From Spiroplasma sabaudiense Ar-1343 (GTDB lineage Bacteria > Bacillota_I > Bacilli_A > Mycoplasmatales > Mycoplasmataceae), in assembly GCF_000565215.1 (NCBI RefSeq), contig NZ_CP006934.1:248001-312000 (forward strand): a stretch of 64,000 bases of DNA. The letters are read 5' to 3'. A program made the position numbers and the translations under genes. The number at the start of each line of letters is the position of its first letter. Position 1 is the stretch's first letter. Below are positions 1-8,906 of this stretch, one piece after another. The notes below the pieces were generated by a model. That model was given only the letters and a program-made list of their open reading frames with translations. It was not told the DNA's origin and ran no database searches.

Positions 1-258
1 CAAAATGTTTATATTTTTTCAAATGAAGAATCAATTGCTCCAGCTAAATTAGTAGATGAATTTAGCAAAAAATTCCCAGAACTAAAATTAAAAGCTGGAA
101 TCTATGAAGGACAAGTACTAGATACTGTTGGTGTAAATGAACTTGCATCATTACCTTCAAAAGAAGAACTTTACTCAATGTTTGCATCATCACTGATTTA
201 CCCATTGCGTCAGTTCATGTTATTAACAAAAGAAATCGCAAAAACCAGAGCAGAATAA
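1..258 (+). CDS. rplJ: 50S ribosomal protein L10, C-terminal part
   Basis: Frame 1 is open from the window edge to a TAA, giving 85 residues of a partial gene whose start lies outside. L10 anchors the L7/L12 stalk to 23S rRNA. The visible part includes the later globular segment (AGIYEGQVLDTVGVNELASLP, read with one split) and the amphipathic C-terminal helix (SLIYPLRQFMLLTKEIAKTR) that binds L7/L12 dimers. It lies directly upstream of rplL, the invariant rplJL arrangement. Any autoregulatory L10 leader would lie before the window. Confidence 0.93.
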   Translation, partial: QNVYIFSNEESIAPAKLVDEFSKKFPELKLKAGIYEGQVLDTVGVNELASLPSKEELYSMFASSLIYPLRQFMLLTKEIAKTRAE

Positions 259-313
259 AGCACTAAAAGTACAATAGCTTATCAATTAATTATGAAAAAA
301 GGAGAAAAAAAAT

Positions 314-682
314 ATGGCAATCACAAAAGATGATATTATCAAAGCTTTAGAAGAAATGAAATTAGCTGAATTAAACGATTTAGTTAAAGCAATCGAAGAC
401 CACTTCGGTGTAGTTGCAGCAGCAGCAGTTGCAGCACCAGCAGCAGGTGGAGCAGCCGCAGCAGCACCAACAGAAGTTAATGTTTTATTAACAAATGCAG
501 GAGCACAAAAAGTACAAGTAATTAAAGTAGTTAAAGAATTAACTGGTTTAGGACTAATGGATGCTAAAAAATTAGTTGATGGTGAATTACCAGTAACTAT
601 TAAAGAAAACGTAAAAGTTGAAGATGCAGAAAAAATGAAAGAAGAATTAATGGCAGCGGGAGCTTCTGTTGATCTTAAATAA
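314..682 (+). CDS. rplL: 50S ribosomal protein L7/L12
   Basis: The 122-residue length is normal for the family. The N-terminal helical dimerisation domain (about 1-32) is followed by an Ala/Pro/Gly-rich flexible hinge (about 33-50) and the globular C-terminal domain (about 52-122) with the [13 protein letters not shown] helix that recruits elongation factors. A GGAGAAAAAA ribosome-binding site precedes the ATG. It follows rplJ by 55 bases and is closed by a hairpin terminator. The long AT-poor GCAGCAGCA run codes for the hinge and is not a separate repeat. Confidence 0.98.
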   Translation: MAITKDDIIKALEEMKLAELNDLVKAIEDHFGVVAAAAVAAPAAGGAAAAAPTEVNVLLTNAGAQKVQVIKVVKELTGLGLMDAKKLVDGELPVTIKENVKVEDAEKMKEELMAAGASVDLK

Positions 683-688
683 TTTATA

Positions 689-721
689 AAACTCACCATT
701 TTAAACTTGGTGAGTTTTTAA
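689..721 (+). terminator. Rho-independent terminator of rplJL
   Basis: AAACTCACC (689-697) pairs perfectly with GGTGAGTTT (709-717) around an 11-base loop, followed by T residues, 6 bases past the rplL stop codon. Confidence 0.85.
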
Positions 722-738
722 TTTATGGAGGTTATTTT

Positions 739-1383
739 GTGGAAGTTAAAAAACAATTTGGTCCCAATCCTAATGAACCATTAAATAAATATTTAGGAAC
801 AGATTTTTTAAAAATTTATATTACCAATCCCAATATTGAAATTGGAGATTATACCTATTACTCATCTTTAAAGTCACAACAAGATTTAGTTAATTTTCAA
901 AACGAAAATATCTTATATCACTTTCCCTTTGTTGGGGACAAGTTGATTATTGGTAAATTTTGCCAAATTGGCTATAAAACAAAGTTTATTATGAAGGGTG
1001 CCAACCATGGTTTAAACAGAATTTCAACCTATCCTTTTAGTATAATGGGTAGTGGTTGAGAACAACAAGAATCATTTATTTCCAATAAAGGAGATATTAT
1101 TGTTGGCCATGATGTCTGATTTGGTTACAATTCAACAATTATGCCGGGTGTAAAAATCGGCAATGGGGCGGTTATTGGTACTAATGCTCTTGTGACAAAA
1201 GATGTTCCAGATTATGCCATTGTTGGAGGCAATCCAGCCAAAATAATCAGATTTCGTTATAATAAGAAAACTATTAAAAAATTAAATCAAATCGCTTGAT
1301 GAGATTGAGATATTAAAAAGATTACAGAAAATCTTGAGTTATTAGCTTCTAATAAAATAGATAAACTAATGGAGAAAATTTAA
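739..1383 (+). CDS. Vat/CatB-type hexapeptide O-acetyltransferase
   Basis: This 214-residue protein starts at GTG, 7 bases after a GGAGG. It belongs to the left-handed beta-helix acyltransferases of the CatB/Vat (xenobiotic acetyltransferase) type, which move acetyl from acetyl-CoA to a hydroxyl. Visible family marks are GKFCQIG near residue 74, a MKGANHGLN segment (catalytic His region) near 90, then [22 protein letters not shown] and the GGNPAKIIR end of the coil, followed by a helical tail. Several UGA codons encode conserved Trp. The acceptor cannot be told: relatives act on streptogramins and chloramphenicol, but many are housekeeping sugar acetyltransferases. The adjacent membrane gene starts 1 base after its stop. 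Confidence 0.88.
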
Positions 1384-1384
1384 T

Positions 1385-2239
1385 ATGAAGAAATTTGCAA
1401 GTAATTTTAAGCAATTAATCGTAATTGAATGAAAAATTTTATTATATCGTTTTGGAATATTTGTAGTTGGGTGATACTTATTTACGTTAGCAATTGCCTT
1501 ATATACGCCCACAATGGTTGGTGCTAGTCAAATCGATTTTACAATTTTTGCATTCTTAGGTGTATTTAGTAATTCAAAAATTGACGGCGCTGGTTCTATT
1601 ACAAATGCTTTAGGGCAATATTCCACCTATTTATTATTGATGTATGTAGTAATGATGGTAATAACAGTTATTATGGGAGCAATAAACACTGCCCTGGATT
1701 TTAAGAAAAATAAAAATGTAGAAAAAATTTATTGATATATCTTATTTGTTATTGGGGATATCATTTCTTTGTTTATTATTCCTTTGGGTGTGCAAATGCA
1801 GTTTTTATACATAACAGATGCAATTTATGCTAACTTAAGTGAAAAGGCGGCTAATTATTTAAGAATTTGAATCTTTGTAATAGCTTTTTTAACTTATTGT
1901 ATTTCCATCGCTCTAATGGTTTATTGCTCAATAATGCCAGGAGTTTATAATTCAATTGCTGAAGAATCTAGAAAACTAACTAAAATGTCTTATCAAGCCT
2001 CAAGAGTGTTATGGGATTTCTTGCTAATAGTTCCAGGAGTATTAATTTTAATTATTGTTAATTGAGATGCAACGATTAAACTCAACTTTTTGATTAATTA
2101 TCTTTCGTTTGGAACAATATTTTTTATTTTCCTAACGGGTCCGATTGTTAACCAAATTTTAAAATTATTTAACAAATTTTATAACATTAAAAGCAAAACT
2201 CAGGAATTATATAATAAAAAACCTCAGATTATCGTTTAA
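1385..2239 (+). CDS. six-TM membrane protein, possibly YczE-like
   Basis: This 284-residue integral membrane protein starts one base after the acetyltransferase stop, so the two are probably co-transcribed. Hydrophobic segments lie near residues 20-45, 80-107, 118-145, 160-185, 208-230 and 240-262. The first reads RFGIFVVGWYLFTLAIAL followed by GASQIDF, reminiscent of the YczE/YitT signature (long first helix, then G-S-P-x-D), but too diverged to be sure. The C-terminus is short, polar and cytoplasmic. No signal peptide cleavage site is seen. Substrate and role are unknown. The gene is intact with four or more UGA Trp codons. Confidence 0.72.
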
Positions 2240-2240
2240 T

Positions 2241-2270
2241 AAAAAACCCTATTTAAATAGGGTTTTTTAT
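2241..2270 (+). terminator. hairpin terminator after membrane gene
   Basis: AAAAAACCCTATTT (2241-2254) is followed at once by its exact reverse complement (2255-2268). The T-run forms the 3' arm. It lies 2 bases after the stop, separating this operon from rpsB. Confidence 0.85.
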
Positions 2271-2320
2271 TATTCAAAATAACCCTTTAATTTTAAAAAA
2301 TCAAACAAATTATAATTTAC

Positions 2321-2350
2321 TTGCCTCTAAACAGTCATTTCGGTTATAAT
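2321..2350 (+). promoter_or_regulatory. sigma-A promoter of rpsB-tsf
   Basis: TTGCCT (2321-2326) and a consensus TATAAT (2345-2350) are separated by 18 bases. Transcription would begin near 2357, giving a leader of about 113 bases before rpsB, unusually long for this compact genome. Confidence 0.65.
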
Positions 2351-2356
2351 TATATA

Positions 2357-2469
2357 GATTTGTATCTAAAGGTATTTAATCACATTAACGGATTCATCTG
2401 TCGAGTGCTAATTAAATTAGTGGTAGGTGTTCGAACTTAATGGAAGCTTAACGAAAGGAACATTTAAAT
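2357..2469 (+). promoter_or_regulatory. possible structured 5' leader of rpsB
   Basis: This leader is noticeably more GC-rich than other intergenic DNA here. It can nest pairings: CATTAA (2383-2388) with TTAATG (2437-2442), TCGA (2401-2404) with TCGA (2431-2434), and CTAA (2408-2411) with TTAG (2417-2420). The GAAAGGAA ribosome-binding site follows at 2453-2460. Autoregulatory leaders bound by S2 are known in other bacteria. That this is one is an inference from position and foldability. Confidence 0.45.
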
Positions 2470-3363
2470 ATGTCAAAAGAACTAACAAGGGAACAACTTT
2501 GAGAGGCTGGGGCCCAATATGGACACCAAACTAAAAGATGAAACCCAAAAATGAAACCATACATTTATGGTGCCAAAAATAAAAATCATATTATTGATTT
2601 GCAACAAACTCTATGAAGACTTGAGGATGTTAAAAAACTTGTAACAAACATCGGTTTAAAAGGTGAAAAAATTATTTTTGTTGGAACTAAAAGATCTGGT
2701 AAAGCAGCAGTAAAAGATGCGGCTGTTCGAAGTGGAAACTTTTTTGTTAACCAAAGATGACTTGGTGGAACTCTTACAAATATGAAAACAATTTCATTGC
2801 GTATAAAAGCTCTATGAGACATTGAAAACGAAGAAAAAACAGGTCGACTAGCTTTAAGACCAAAAAAAGAGCAAGTTCTAATTAAAAAAGAAAAAGATAA
2901 ATTAGAAAAAACTTTAGGTGGAATTAAGCAAATGCATAAACTACCAGCAGCAATGTTTGTAGTAGATCCTAAAACTGACGAAATCGCTGTTAAAGAAGCG
3001 CGTAAATTAAGAATCCCTGTTATAGCAATTTGTGATACAAATATTGATCCTGATATGGTTGACTTTGTGATCCCAGCAAATGATGATTTGCCAGAGGCTG
3101 TAAATATTATTACAAACCATATTGTTGAAATTTGAGCTGATGCAGCCAAAGTAAAAATGCAACCAACAACTTTAAAATTTGTTGCCCCTAAAAAAGAATT
3201 TGTTGAGGGAGAACGCCGTGGACCGGGTCGTTTCAACAATGACCGCAATCAAGGTAGTGGAGAATATCGTCCAAAACCTCGTTTCGATAGAAAACCTGAG
3301 GGTGAACAATTTAATGGTGATAGACCAGCTTACAAACCAAAAACAGAAAAACCAAGCGAGTAG
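2470..3363 (+). CDS. rpsB: 30S ribosomal protein S2
   Basis: This 297-residue protein of the small subunit binds near S1 and the 16S head. Core family sequence is present: REQLWEAGAQYGHQTKRWNPKM at the N-terminus (read across UGA), FVGTKRSGK-like segment, FVNQRWLGGTLTN and VIPANDDLPEAV. Residues after about 245 are a basic, low-complexity tail rich in Arg, Gly, Pro and Lys (RRGPGRFNNDR), an extension beyond the roughly 240-residue bacterial core. Such tails occur in mollicute S2 proteins. The AAAGGAA site sets the ATG. tsf follows 12 bases later, the usual pair. Confidence 0.97.
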
Positions 3364-3375
3364 GAGGAAATAAAA

Positions 3376-4254
3376 ATGAGTACAGTTACCCCACAATTAA
3401 TAAAAGAACTTCGTGAAATTACTAGTGCCGGAATGATGGATTGTAAAAAAGCCTTGGAAGCAACCAATGGTGTAATTGATGATGCAATTATGTGACTTCG
3501 CGAAAACGGACTAGCTAAAGCAGCAAAAAAATCTGATCGCGTTGCTGCTGAGGGAATAACATTTGCTAAGGAAAATGATAAACAAGCAATTATTTTTGAA
3601 GTAAATTCAGAAACAGATTTTGTTGCCCAAAATGATAAATTCCTAACTGCAATTAATGCGGTTGGTGAAGCATTGTTAAAATCATCAGCCAAAAATACTG
3701 AAGAGGCTTTAGAAGTTAAAGTGAATTCACGTACAATTAAAGAAGAAATGATTGAATTGACTTCAACAATTGGAGAAAAGATTGAATTTCGTCGTTTTGA
3801 TGTAGTGGCTAAAGATAAAAATACTACTGCAATTTACAATCATGCTAATAAAAGAATTTCGGTTCTATTAAGTTTTGAAGGGCCAATCAGCCAAGATGAT
3901 GCCTATAATTTGGCAATGCACGTTGCGGCAATGTCTCCAAAATATATGTCATCAAATGAAGTTCCAGAAGACTTTAAAAAACAAGAATTAAAAGTTATTG
4001 AAGAAACAACAGATTTTGGTAATAAACCAGAAAATGTAAAACAAAGTATGATTCAAGGAAAATTAAACAAGCGTCTAGCTGAAGTAAGTTTACTAGAACA
4101 AGATTATGTTGTTGATGATAAATTTAAAGTTGGAAAATTTATTGAATCTAAAAAATCAAAATTACTAAAAATGATTCGCTTTGAAGTTGGAGAGGGAATT
4201 GAGAAAGTTGTAACAGACTTTGCAGCAGAAGTTGCGGCTCAATTAAAAGGTTAA
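3376..4254 (+). CDS. tsf: elongation factor Ts
   Basis: A 292-residue guanine-nucleotide exchange factor that releases GDP from EF-Tu. The N-terminal UBA-like domain carries the family signature [14 protein letters not shown] at about residues 12-26. The NSETDFVA motif that inserts into EF-Tu follows near residue 80. The two core subdomains and a C-terminal helix fill the rest. AGGAGG at 3363-3368 overlaps the rpsB stop codon, so translation is probably coupled. One UGA (IMWLREN) encodes Trp. Length and domain order are normal. Confidence 0.97.
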
Positions 4255-4258
4255 ATTA

Positions 4259-5101
4259 ATGAATTTATTTGCAAGTTTCATTCCTGAAAGCGGAATATTA
4301 GATAACAACTCAGCTTTAGTATTGGGAGTAGTAATTGTTGCCATCTCTGCATTTTTACTTGGGATGTTTTTATATTATTTTTATAAATTTAAAAAATCTA
4401 ATTTGAAGGAATTTTATGTAAATAAATACCTTTTCTCAACTATTATTTCCCTAACAACATTGGGGATAATAATTGGTTCATTAGTAATAGTTTTTTTTAC
4501 AAATGCAAGAGCAATTTTTGGTCCAGATGATTTAAAAGCAGATTTAGCAAATAATGTAATTATTTATGCAATGGCCTTCCCGGGTCTTGCTGTTGTAATC
4601 TCAACATTCACTATCTTGCTTATATGAACTCATTTATTTGGAGTTGGATTTAGTGAAAATCGATTCGAAATGATTGGTGAAAATTTACCATATAGTAAAA
4701 TTGTTGCAGTTGTTGATGATGAAGAGGCTAAAAAGGCTGTTATAATTTATCGTCAAGGGCGAACAAAATTTAGAACCCTTGTATTTAAGAAAACAAGCGT
4801 TGTTGGACTATTTGTTTTAAGCAATGCTAAACTAACCGGGCATGATGTAATTTTAGAAAAAGTATCTAAGGTTCTAGATGATGTTGATGCTGCAAATACT
4901 CAAATGTTAGCCAATGCAAAGCCTTTAACAGAAGAAGTTAAAGTTGAAGTAGCATTGAATCAAGAAGTTTCTAAAAAAGCTGAAGCTGAGCCAAAACCAG
5001 AAAAAAAACCGGTTTCAAAACCAAAACCTTCAGTTCAGGGTGAAACAAGCGAAAAACCAAAACCAATTAAAAAACCAAAACCAGAAAAAAATGAAGATTA
5101 A
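4259..5101 (+). CDS. three-TM membrane protein with Lys/Pro-rich tail
   Basis: A 280-residue protein starting 4 bases after tsf, presumably part of the rpsB-tsf transcript. Membrane helices lie near residues 20-43, 58-81 and 99-126. A soluble region (about 130-215) follows, containing KKAVIIYRQGRTKFRTLVFKK. The last 60 residues are a low-complexity Lys/Pro/Glu tail with repeated KPKP units, likely disordered and cytoplasmic. I do not recognise a family. The tail suggests interaction with nucleic acid, phospholipid head groups or a partner protein, but nothing shows which. Confidence 0.8.
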
Positions 5102-5111
5102 TTTTTTTCTT

Positions 5112-5155
5112 AAAGCCTCTTAGTATAGTGTCACTATACTAAGAGGCTTTTGCTT
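5112..5155 (+). terminator. strong perfect-stem terminator
   Basis: A 19-base arm at 5112-5130 (AAAGCCTCTTAGTATAGTG) is exactly complementary to 5132-5150, with only one unpaired base formally at the centre, then TGCTTTT. It closes the rpsB-tsf operon. Confidence 0.9.
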
Positions 5156-5228
5156 TTAAAAACTTATAAAATACTTTAAATTATTTTCTTTATTTTGTTA
5201 AAATATTATTGCTTAGGGGTTGATTAAT

Positions 5229-6176
5229 TTGCTGGAATTAAATAATGATTCTTTGTCCCCGAAATTAAAAATATTTAAACCTGGTGATTTAATTTGAACT
5301 TTTTTTTGTAGTTTAGCACTAATTGGAGCATCGCTGACTATTTCCACAATTGTTGGAATAAAAACCCAAAAACTATTTGGAAACCCAATTAAAGGCGAAT
5401 TCATACTTATTTTGATGGTCATGATATTGTTAAATCTATTTTTGCTTCACAATGTCATAATCAAAACAATTATAGTGTTGAAATTTGAGCACTCCTATAA
5501 GGCCCAACTTTTGTACTTCTCGGTTTTAACGTTTGACTTCGTAATTTTTGCCAGGCTACTTATTTTGGATCCCAAAAAAACAAGGTTACTGTCATTGAGA
5601 ATATATAAATGAGTAATTTTTGATTACATTTTTATCGCCATGACATTTGCGCTTTATTTTTGTTTGGGTTTTATTGCCTCATTAATTCCCCAACTTCCAT
5701 TTTTTATAACAATTACCATTAAATTTATTCCGTTATTTTTTTTGGCTTATTTATGTGATTGAGTTAAAGTCTTTTTCTGTTCAATTCTTTGTGGAGGATT
5801 TGAGTGATTATTTCCAGGTACCTTCATTGTAAGTGTTCCACAATTTCTTTTTGATTATTGCATCCCACCAATTGGGATTACATTAGCAGCAATTTTGAAA
5901 CCAAATTCAGAAAATAATTTAAGTAAATTAAAATTTCTTGATTTCATTATTTTTATAACAATCCCAATGGCGTGAGTCTACTTTTCACGAGTAATTGCTG
6001 GAGTGTTATTTTGATCTAGTATGAGTTGACCAGGTTTTGGAGCGTGAAATTATTCGCTGGTTTTTAATTCAATAAACTCAATGGTCGATTATTTACTATT
6101 TCTAATAAGTGTACCACTTATTTGTGTTAGTTTGGAGCCTTTAAGGCATAAATATCAAAGTATTAGTAAGCAATAG
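5229..6176 (+). CDS. thiT: ThiT-like ECF transporter S component with long N-terminal extension
   Basis: A 315-residue polytopic protein read from a TTG start set by AGGGG 9 bases upstream. The C-terminal half (about 140-310) resembles the thiamine-binding S component ThiT: FIVSVPQFLFDY, PPIGITLAA, then a block of the type R-x-I-A-G-V-L-F-W, WPGFGAWNYSLVFN. ThiT proteins are usually near 190 residues. Here about 140 residues with three to four extra hydrophobic segments precede the domain. An S component needs the shared EcfA/A'/T energising module, not found in this window. It ends 37 bases before pyrH. No TPP riboswitch is visible upstream. Vitamin specificity is inferred from similarity only. 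Confidence 0.7.
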
Positions 6177-6213
6177 AGTTTGTTTTTGATATAATAATCA
6201 AAAGAGGTAAAAT

Positions 6214-6924
6214 ATGAGTTTAAAATACAAGAGAGTTCTGCTAAAAATTAGTGGTGAAGCACTAAAGGGTCAAGATATTTATGACCAAGAAAAAGTACAA
6301 GATGTAGCAAGACAAATTATTACTTTGGTTCGCGAAGGACTACAAATTGGAGTAGTAGTTGGAGGCGGAAATATTTGAAGGGGTAATTTATCAAGTAATT
6401 TAGGAATGGATCGTATAAACGGAGATTATATGGGAATGATGGCCACAATCATGAATGGTTTGGCGTTAGAAGCTACAATCAAAAGTCTTGGTTATGAAAA
6501 AGTTAGAGTTTATTCGGCACTGGAAATCAAGACCGTCACAACCCCTTATAATTATCGTGAAGCTCGCGACAAATTAAACAATGGCTATATTTTAATATTT
6601 ACTGGTGGAACAGGATTTAGTTACTTTACAACAGATACTGGAGCTAGCATTAGAGCAATTGAAATCAAAGCCGATGCCCTGTTAATGGCTAAAAATGGTG
6701 TAAAAGGGGTTTATGATGATGACCCAAGAACTAATCCAAAAGCCAATTTTTTAAAAACACTAACTCATCGAGAAGTTGCTGAAAAAAAACTTCGAGTTAT
6801 GGATTTAACTTCAGCAACTCTATCAGCTGATGCAAAACTAAAAATAGAAGTATTTGATATGAATGGTGAAAACAATATCATCAAAATGGCACATGGGGAT
6901 TTAGACTCAACAACCATTCAATAA
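6214..6924 (+). CDS. pyrH: UMP kinase
   Basis: A 236-residue hexameric kinase of the amino-acid-kinase fold that converts UMP to UDP with [13 protein letters not shown] near the N-terminus is the phosphate-binding loop. [11 protein letters not shown] and the [17 protein letters not shown] block bind [16 protein letters not shown] is the ATP-binding signature. An AAAGAGG site precedes the ATG, and a TATAAT lies at 6190-6195 inside the end of the upstream gene. frr follows after 13 bases, the conserved pyrH-frr pairing. Confidence 0.96.
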
Positions 6925-6937
6925 AAGGAGAAAAACA

Positions 6938-7486
6938 ATGAACCAAATTATTTTAGAAAACACTAAAGAAGCAATGACAAAAATTGTTGATGCTTACAAT
7001 GAATATATCAAAAAAATTCGCACAGGTAGAGCCAATGCATCGATGTTATCATCGGTAATGGTTGATTCATATGGGACCCCAACCCCAATTAACCAAACTG
7101 CCCAAATTTCAGCCCCTGAACCACAGCAATTAGTGATAAAGCCATTTGATCGCTCACAAATTAGCAATATTGTTGCTGGTATTAATAAGGCTAACCTTGG
7201 GTTGAACCCATTAAGCGAAGCTGATTTAATTAGAATTAATATTCCAGCTTTAACCGAAGAGATTCGCAAGGATTTAGTTAAAAAACTAAAATCTGAATTG
7301 GAAGCTTTCAAAATTAGAGTCCGCAATGAGCGTCGCGATGCAATGGATAAGGCAAAAAAGTCAAAAGAAATTTCAGAAGATTTAGTTAAAGACTTGGAAA
7401 CTAAAATTCAAAAATTGACTGATGAGACAATCACTAAATTAGATAATGCTACCAAAATCAAAGAAGAAGATATAATGAAAATTTAA
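6938..7486 (+). CDS. frr: ribosome recycling factor
   Basis: A 182-residue protein, the normal RRF length, that splits post-termination ribosomes with EF-G. The three-helix bundle domain I and the beta/alpha/beta domain II are recognisable: [11 protein letters not shown] (helix 1 end), [27 protein letters not shown] and [17 protein letters not shown], then [22 protein letters not shown] lies 6 bases before the ATG. It shares a transcript with pyrH and is closed by the hairpin at 7501-7530. Confidence 0.97.
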   Translation: MNQIILENTKEAMTKIVDAYNEYIKKIRTGRANASMLSSVMVDSYGTPTPINQTAQISAPEPQQLVIKPFDRSQISNIVAGINKANLGLNPLSEADLIRINIPALTEEIRKDLVKKLKSELEAFKIRVRNERRDAMDKAKKSKEISEDLVKDLETKIQKLTDETITKLDNATKIKEEDIMKI

Positions 7487-7500
7487 AATTTCAATAAACT

Positions 7501-7530
7501 AAACCATTTTTAAATAAAATGGTTTTTTTA
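7501..7530 (+). terminator. terminator of pyrH-frr
   Basis: AAACCATTTT (7501-7510) pairs with AAAATGGTTT (7516-7525) across a 5-base loop, and the T-run continues to 7529. Confidence 0.85.
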
Positions 7531-7590
7531 TACAAAACTTACAAAAACTTGTTGAGTTAATATATACTTAATTATAAAGGGTGAAATATA

Positions 7591-8889
7591 ATGGAATTTA
7601 AAATTGGAATGGTAGTAATTTATCGGAATGAAAATTATGTCTTGCTTGAACGCAAGGTAATAGATTCTGATATTGGTAAAAGTGAAATTTTTTTTGAAAT
7701 CAAAAATTTAATTAATCAAAAGACTTTATTAGTCAATAGTTCAGAATTACAAGAAATAAGTATTGATAAGTCACGTCGCCAAGCCCAACAAATTGATAAC
7801 ATTTCTTCACAACCAAAACCACCCCTTACAGATAACCCAAATCTTAATAGACCAGCAATTATTGATGAAACAATTGCTAACTTAAAAGTTGTTGCTGAGT
7901 TACCAACGACTGAATTTATTCCCAAACGGCTACAACCAGATAAAACAAAAGTAGATTTTTCAGCCGAAGAAGATGAGACTTTGATTGGATTAAATCAAAA
8001 AACCGCTACAATTACCTTCAACAAAGAAACAAATAAAGTCATTAGACCTATAGATATCTCTTTGGATGTAACACAAGAAGATGAAGAAATTTTGGAGGGA
8101 GAAAAATCTAGATTTATCGCTGATTTGAATTCAGACTTAAATAATACTCGTACAATATCACCAAATCTCCTAGTAGACAAAAAACTCAACTTAGAAATCA
8201 AGAGAGAAGACATTTCAGAAATAACAGATGCAGCCTTTTATGCGAAGAGCTTTGATAACCCAAATCCATCTGGAACGAATCTAAATTCTCAAACTCCAAG
8301 TAAAAACGCCTATAAAATTAATTTTTCTGAAGAAACTAAATCGGTTTTTAATCAAACATCAGATTCAGGGGCTGAAATTTTAAAACGTTCTAAAGTTTAT
8401 CGCTCTTTTAAAAAAATGACTGTTGGCTTAATAGTAAATTTTTCAATATTACTTGGACTATTAATTTTTTCAATATTACTTAGATTACTAAACTTTGTTT
8501 TTAATGCCCCATTGGGAATTAAAACTGCGGAATTTATGAGCAATTTGTCTTTGAGTAATTTAAATCCAGGAACATCATTTGGTTTTATAAATTTAGTTTC
8601 AGATATTTTTTTAATAGTAATAGTTCCAACATTCTTGTTATTATTTATATGCTACTTTGTTTTTTATGTTGTTTATAATATGGTAAGACAGTATAAAAAA
8701 ATTGCTCATTATCATTACCAATTAACTAAAAATAATCGAGCTCTAAAAGAAATACGCAAACAAGTTGAAGACGAGAAAAAAATATCACTAAAATTGTATA
8801 AGAATTTAAAAGAATTAGAATCTAAACTTTATACACCAAGTAATTTTGAAGATCAAGCTAGAAATTCAAAAAAAACATCAATAAATTAA
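7591..8889 (+). CDS. two-TM protein with long disordered N-terminus and C-terminal coiled coil
   Basis: A 432-residue protein of unknown function. Residues 1-50 look like a small beta-rich domain (MEFKIGMVVIYRNENYVLLERK). About 50-270 is polar, Asp/Glu/Ser/Asn-rich and probably disordered. Two strong membrane helices lie near 277-300 and 335-363. About 365-415 is a charged heptad-like coiled coil. The layout puts both ends in the cytoplasm. The reading frame has no UGA at all, so it is also open in the standard code. A TTGTTG (7550-7555) and TATAAA (7573-7578) pair 17 bases apart could drive it almost leaderless. argS follows after 17 bases. Confidence 0.8.
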   Translation: MEFKIGMVVIYRNENYVLLERKVIDSDIGKSEIFFEIKNLINQKTLLVNSSELQEISIDKSRRQAQQIDNISSQPKPPLTDNPNLNRPAIIDETIANLKVVAELPTTEFIPKRLQPDKTKVDFSAEEDETLIGLNQKTATITFNKETNKVIRPIDISLDVTQEDEEILEGEKSRFIADLNSDLNNTRTISPNLLVDKKLNLEIKREDISEITDAAFYAKSFDNPNPSGTNLNSQTPSKNAYKINFSEETKSVFNQTSDSGAEILKRSKVYRSFKKMTVGLIVNFSILLGLLIFSILLRLLNFVFNAPLGIKTAEFMSNLSLSNLNPGTSFGFINLVSDIFLIVIVPTFLLLFICYFVFYVVYNMVRQYKKIAHYHYQLTKNNRALKEIRKQVEDEKKISLKLYKNLKELESKLYTPSNFEDQARNSKKTSIN

Positions 8890-8906
8890 AAGAAGAGGTT
8901 AAAAAA

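Noticed and set aside
421-470. GCAGCAGCA repeat
   Set aside because: It codes the Ala-rich hinge of L7/L12.
286-699. Minus-strand reading frame opposite rplL, and similar long antisense frames opposite rpsB, pdhC, der and ffh
   Set aside because: They mirror well-conserved plus-strand genes, have odd compositions and lack ribosome-binding sites.
5160-5228. TPP riboswitch before the ThiT-like gene
   Set aside because: Only about 70 bases of AT-rich DNA lie between the terminator and the start, with no thi-box CTGAGA or ACC-TGA element.
8890-8906. T-box leader before argS
   Set aside because: Only 17 bases separate it from the upstream gene.
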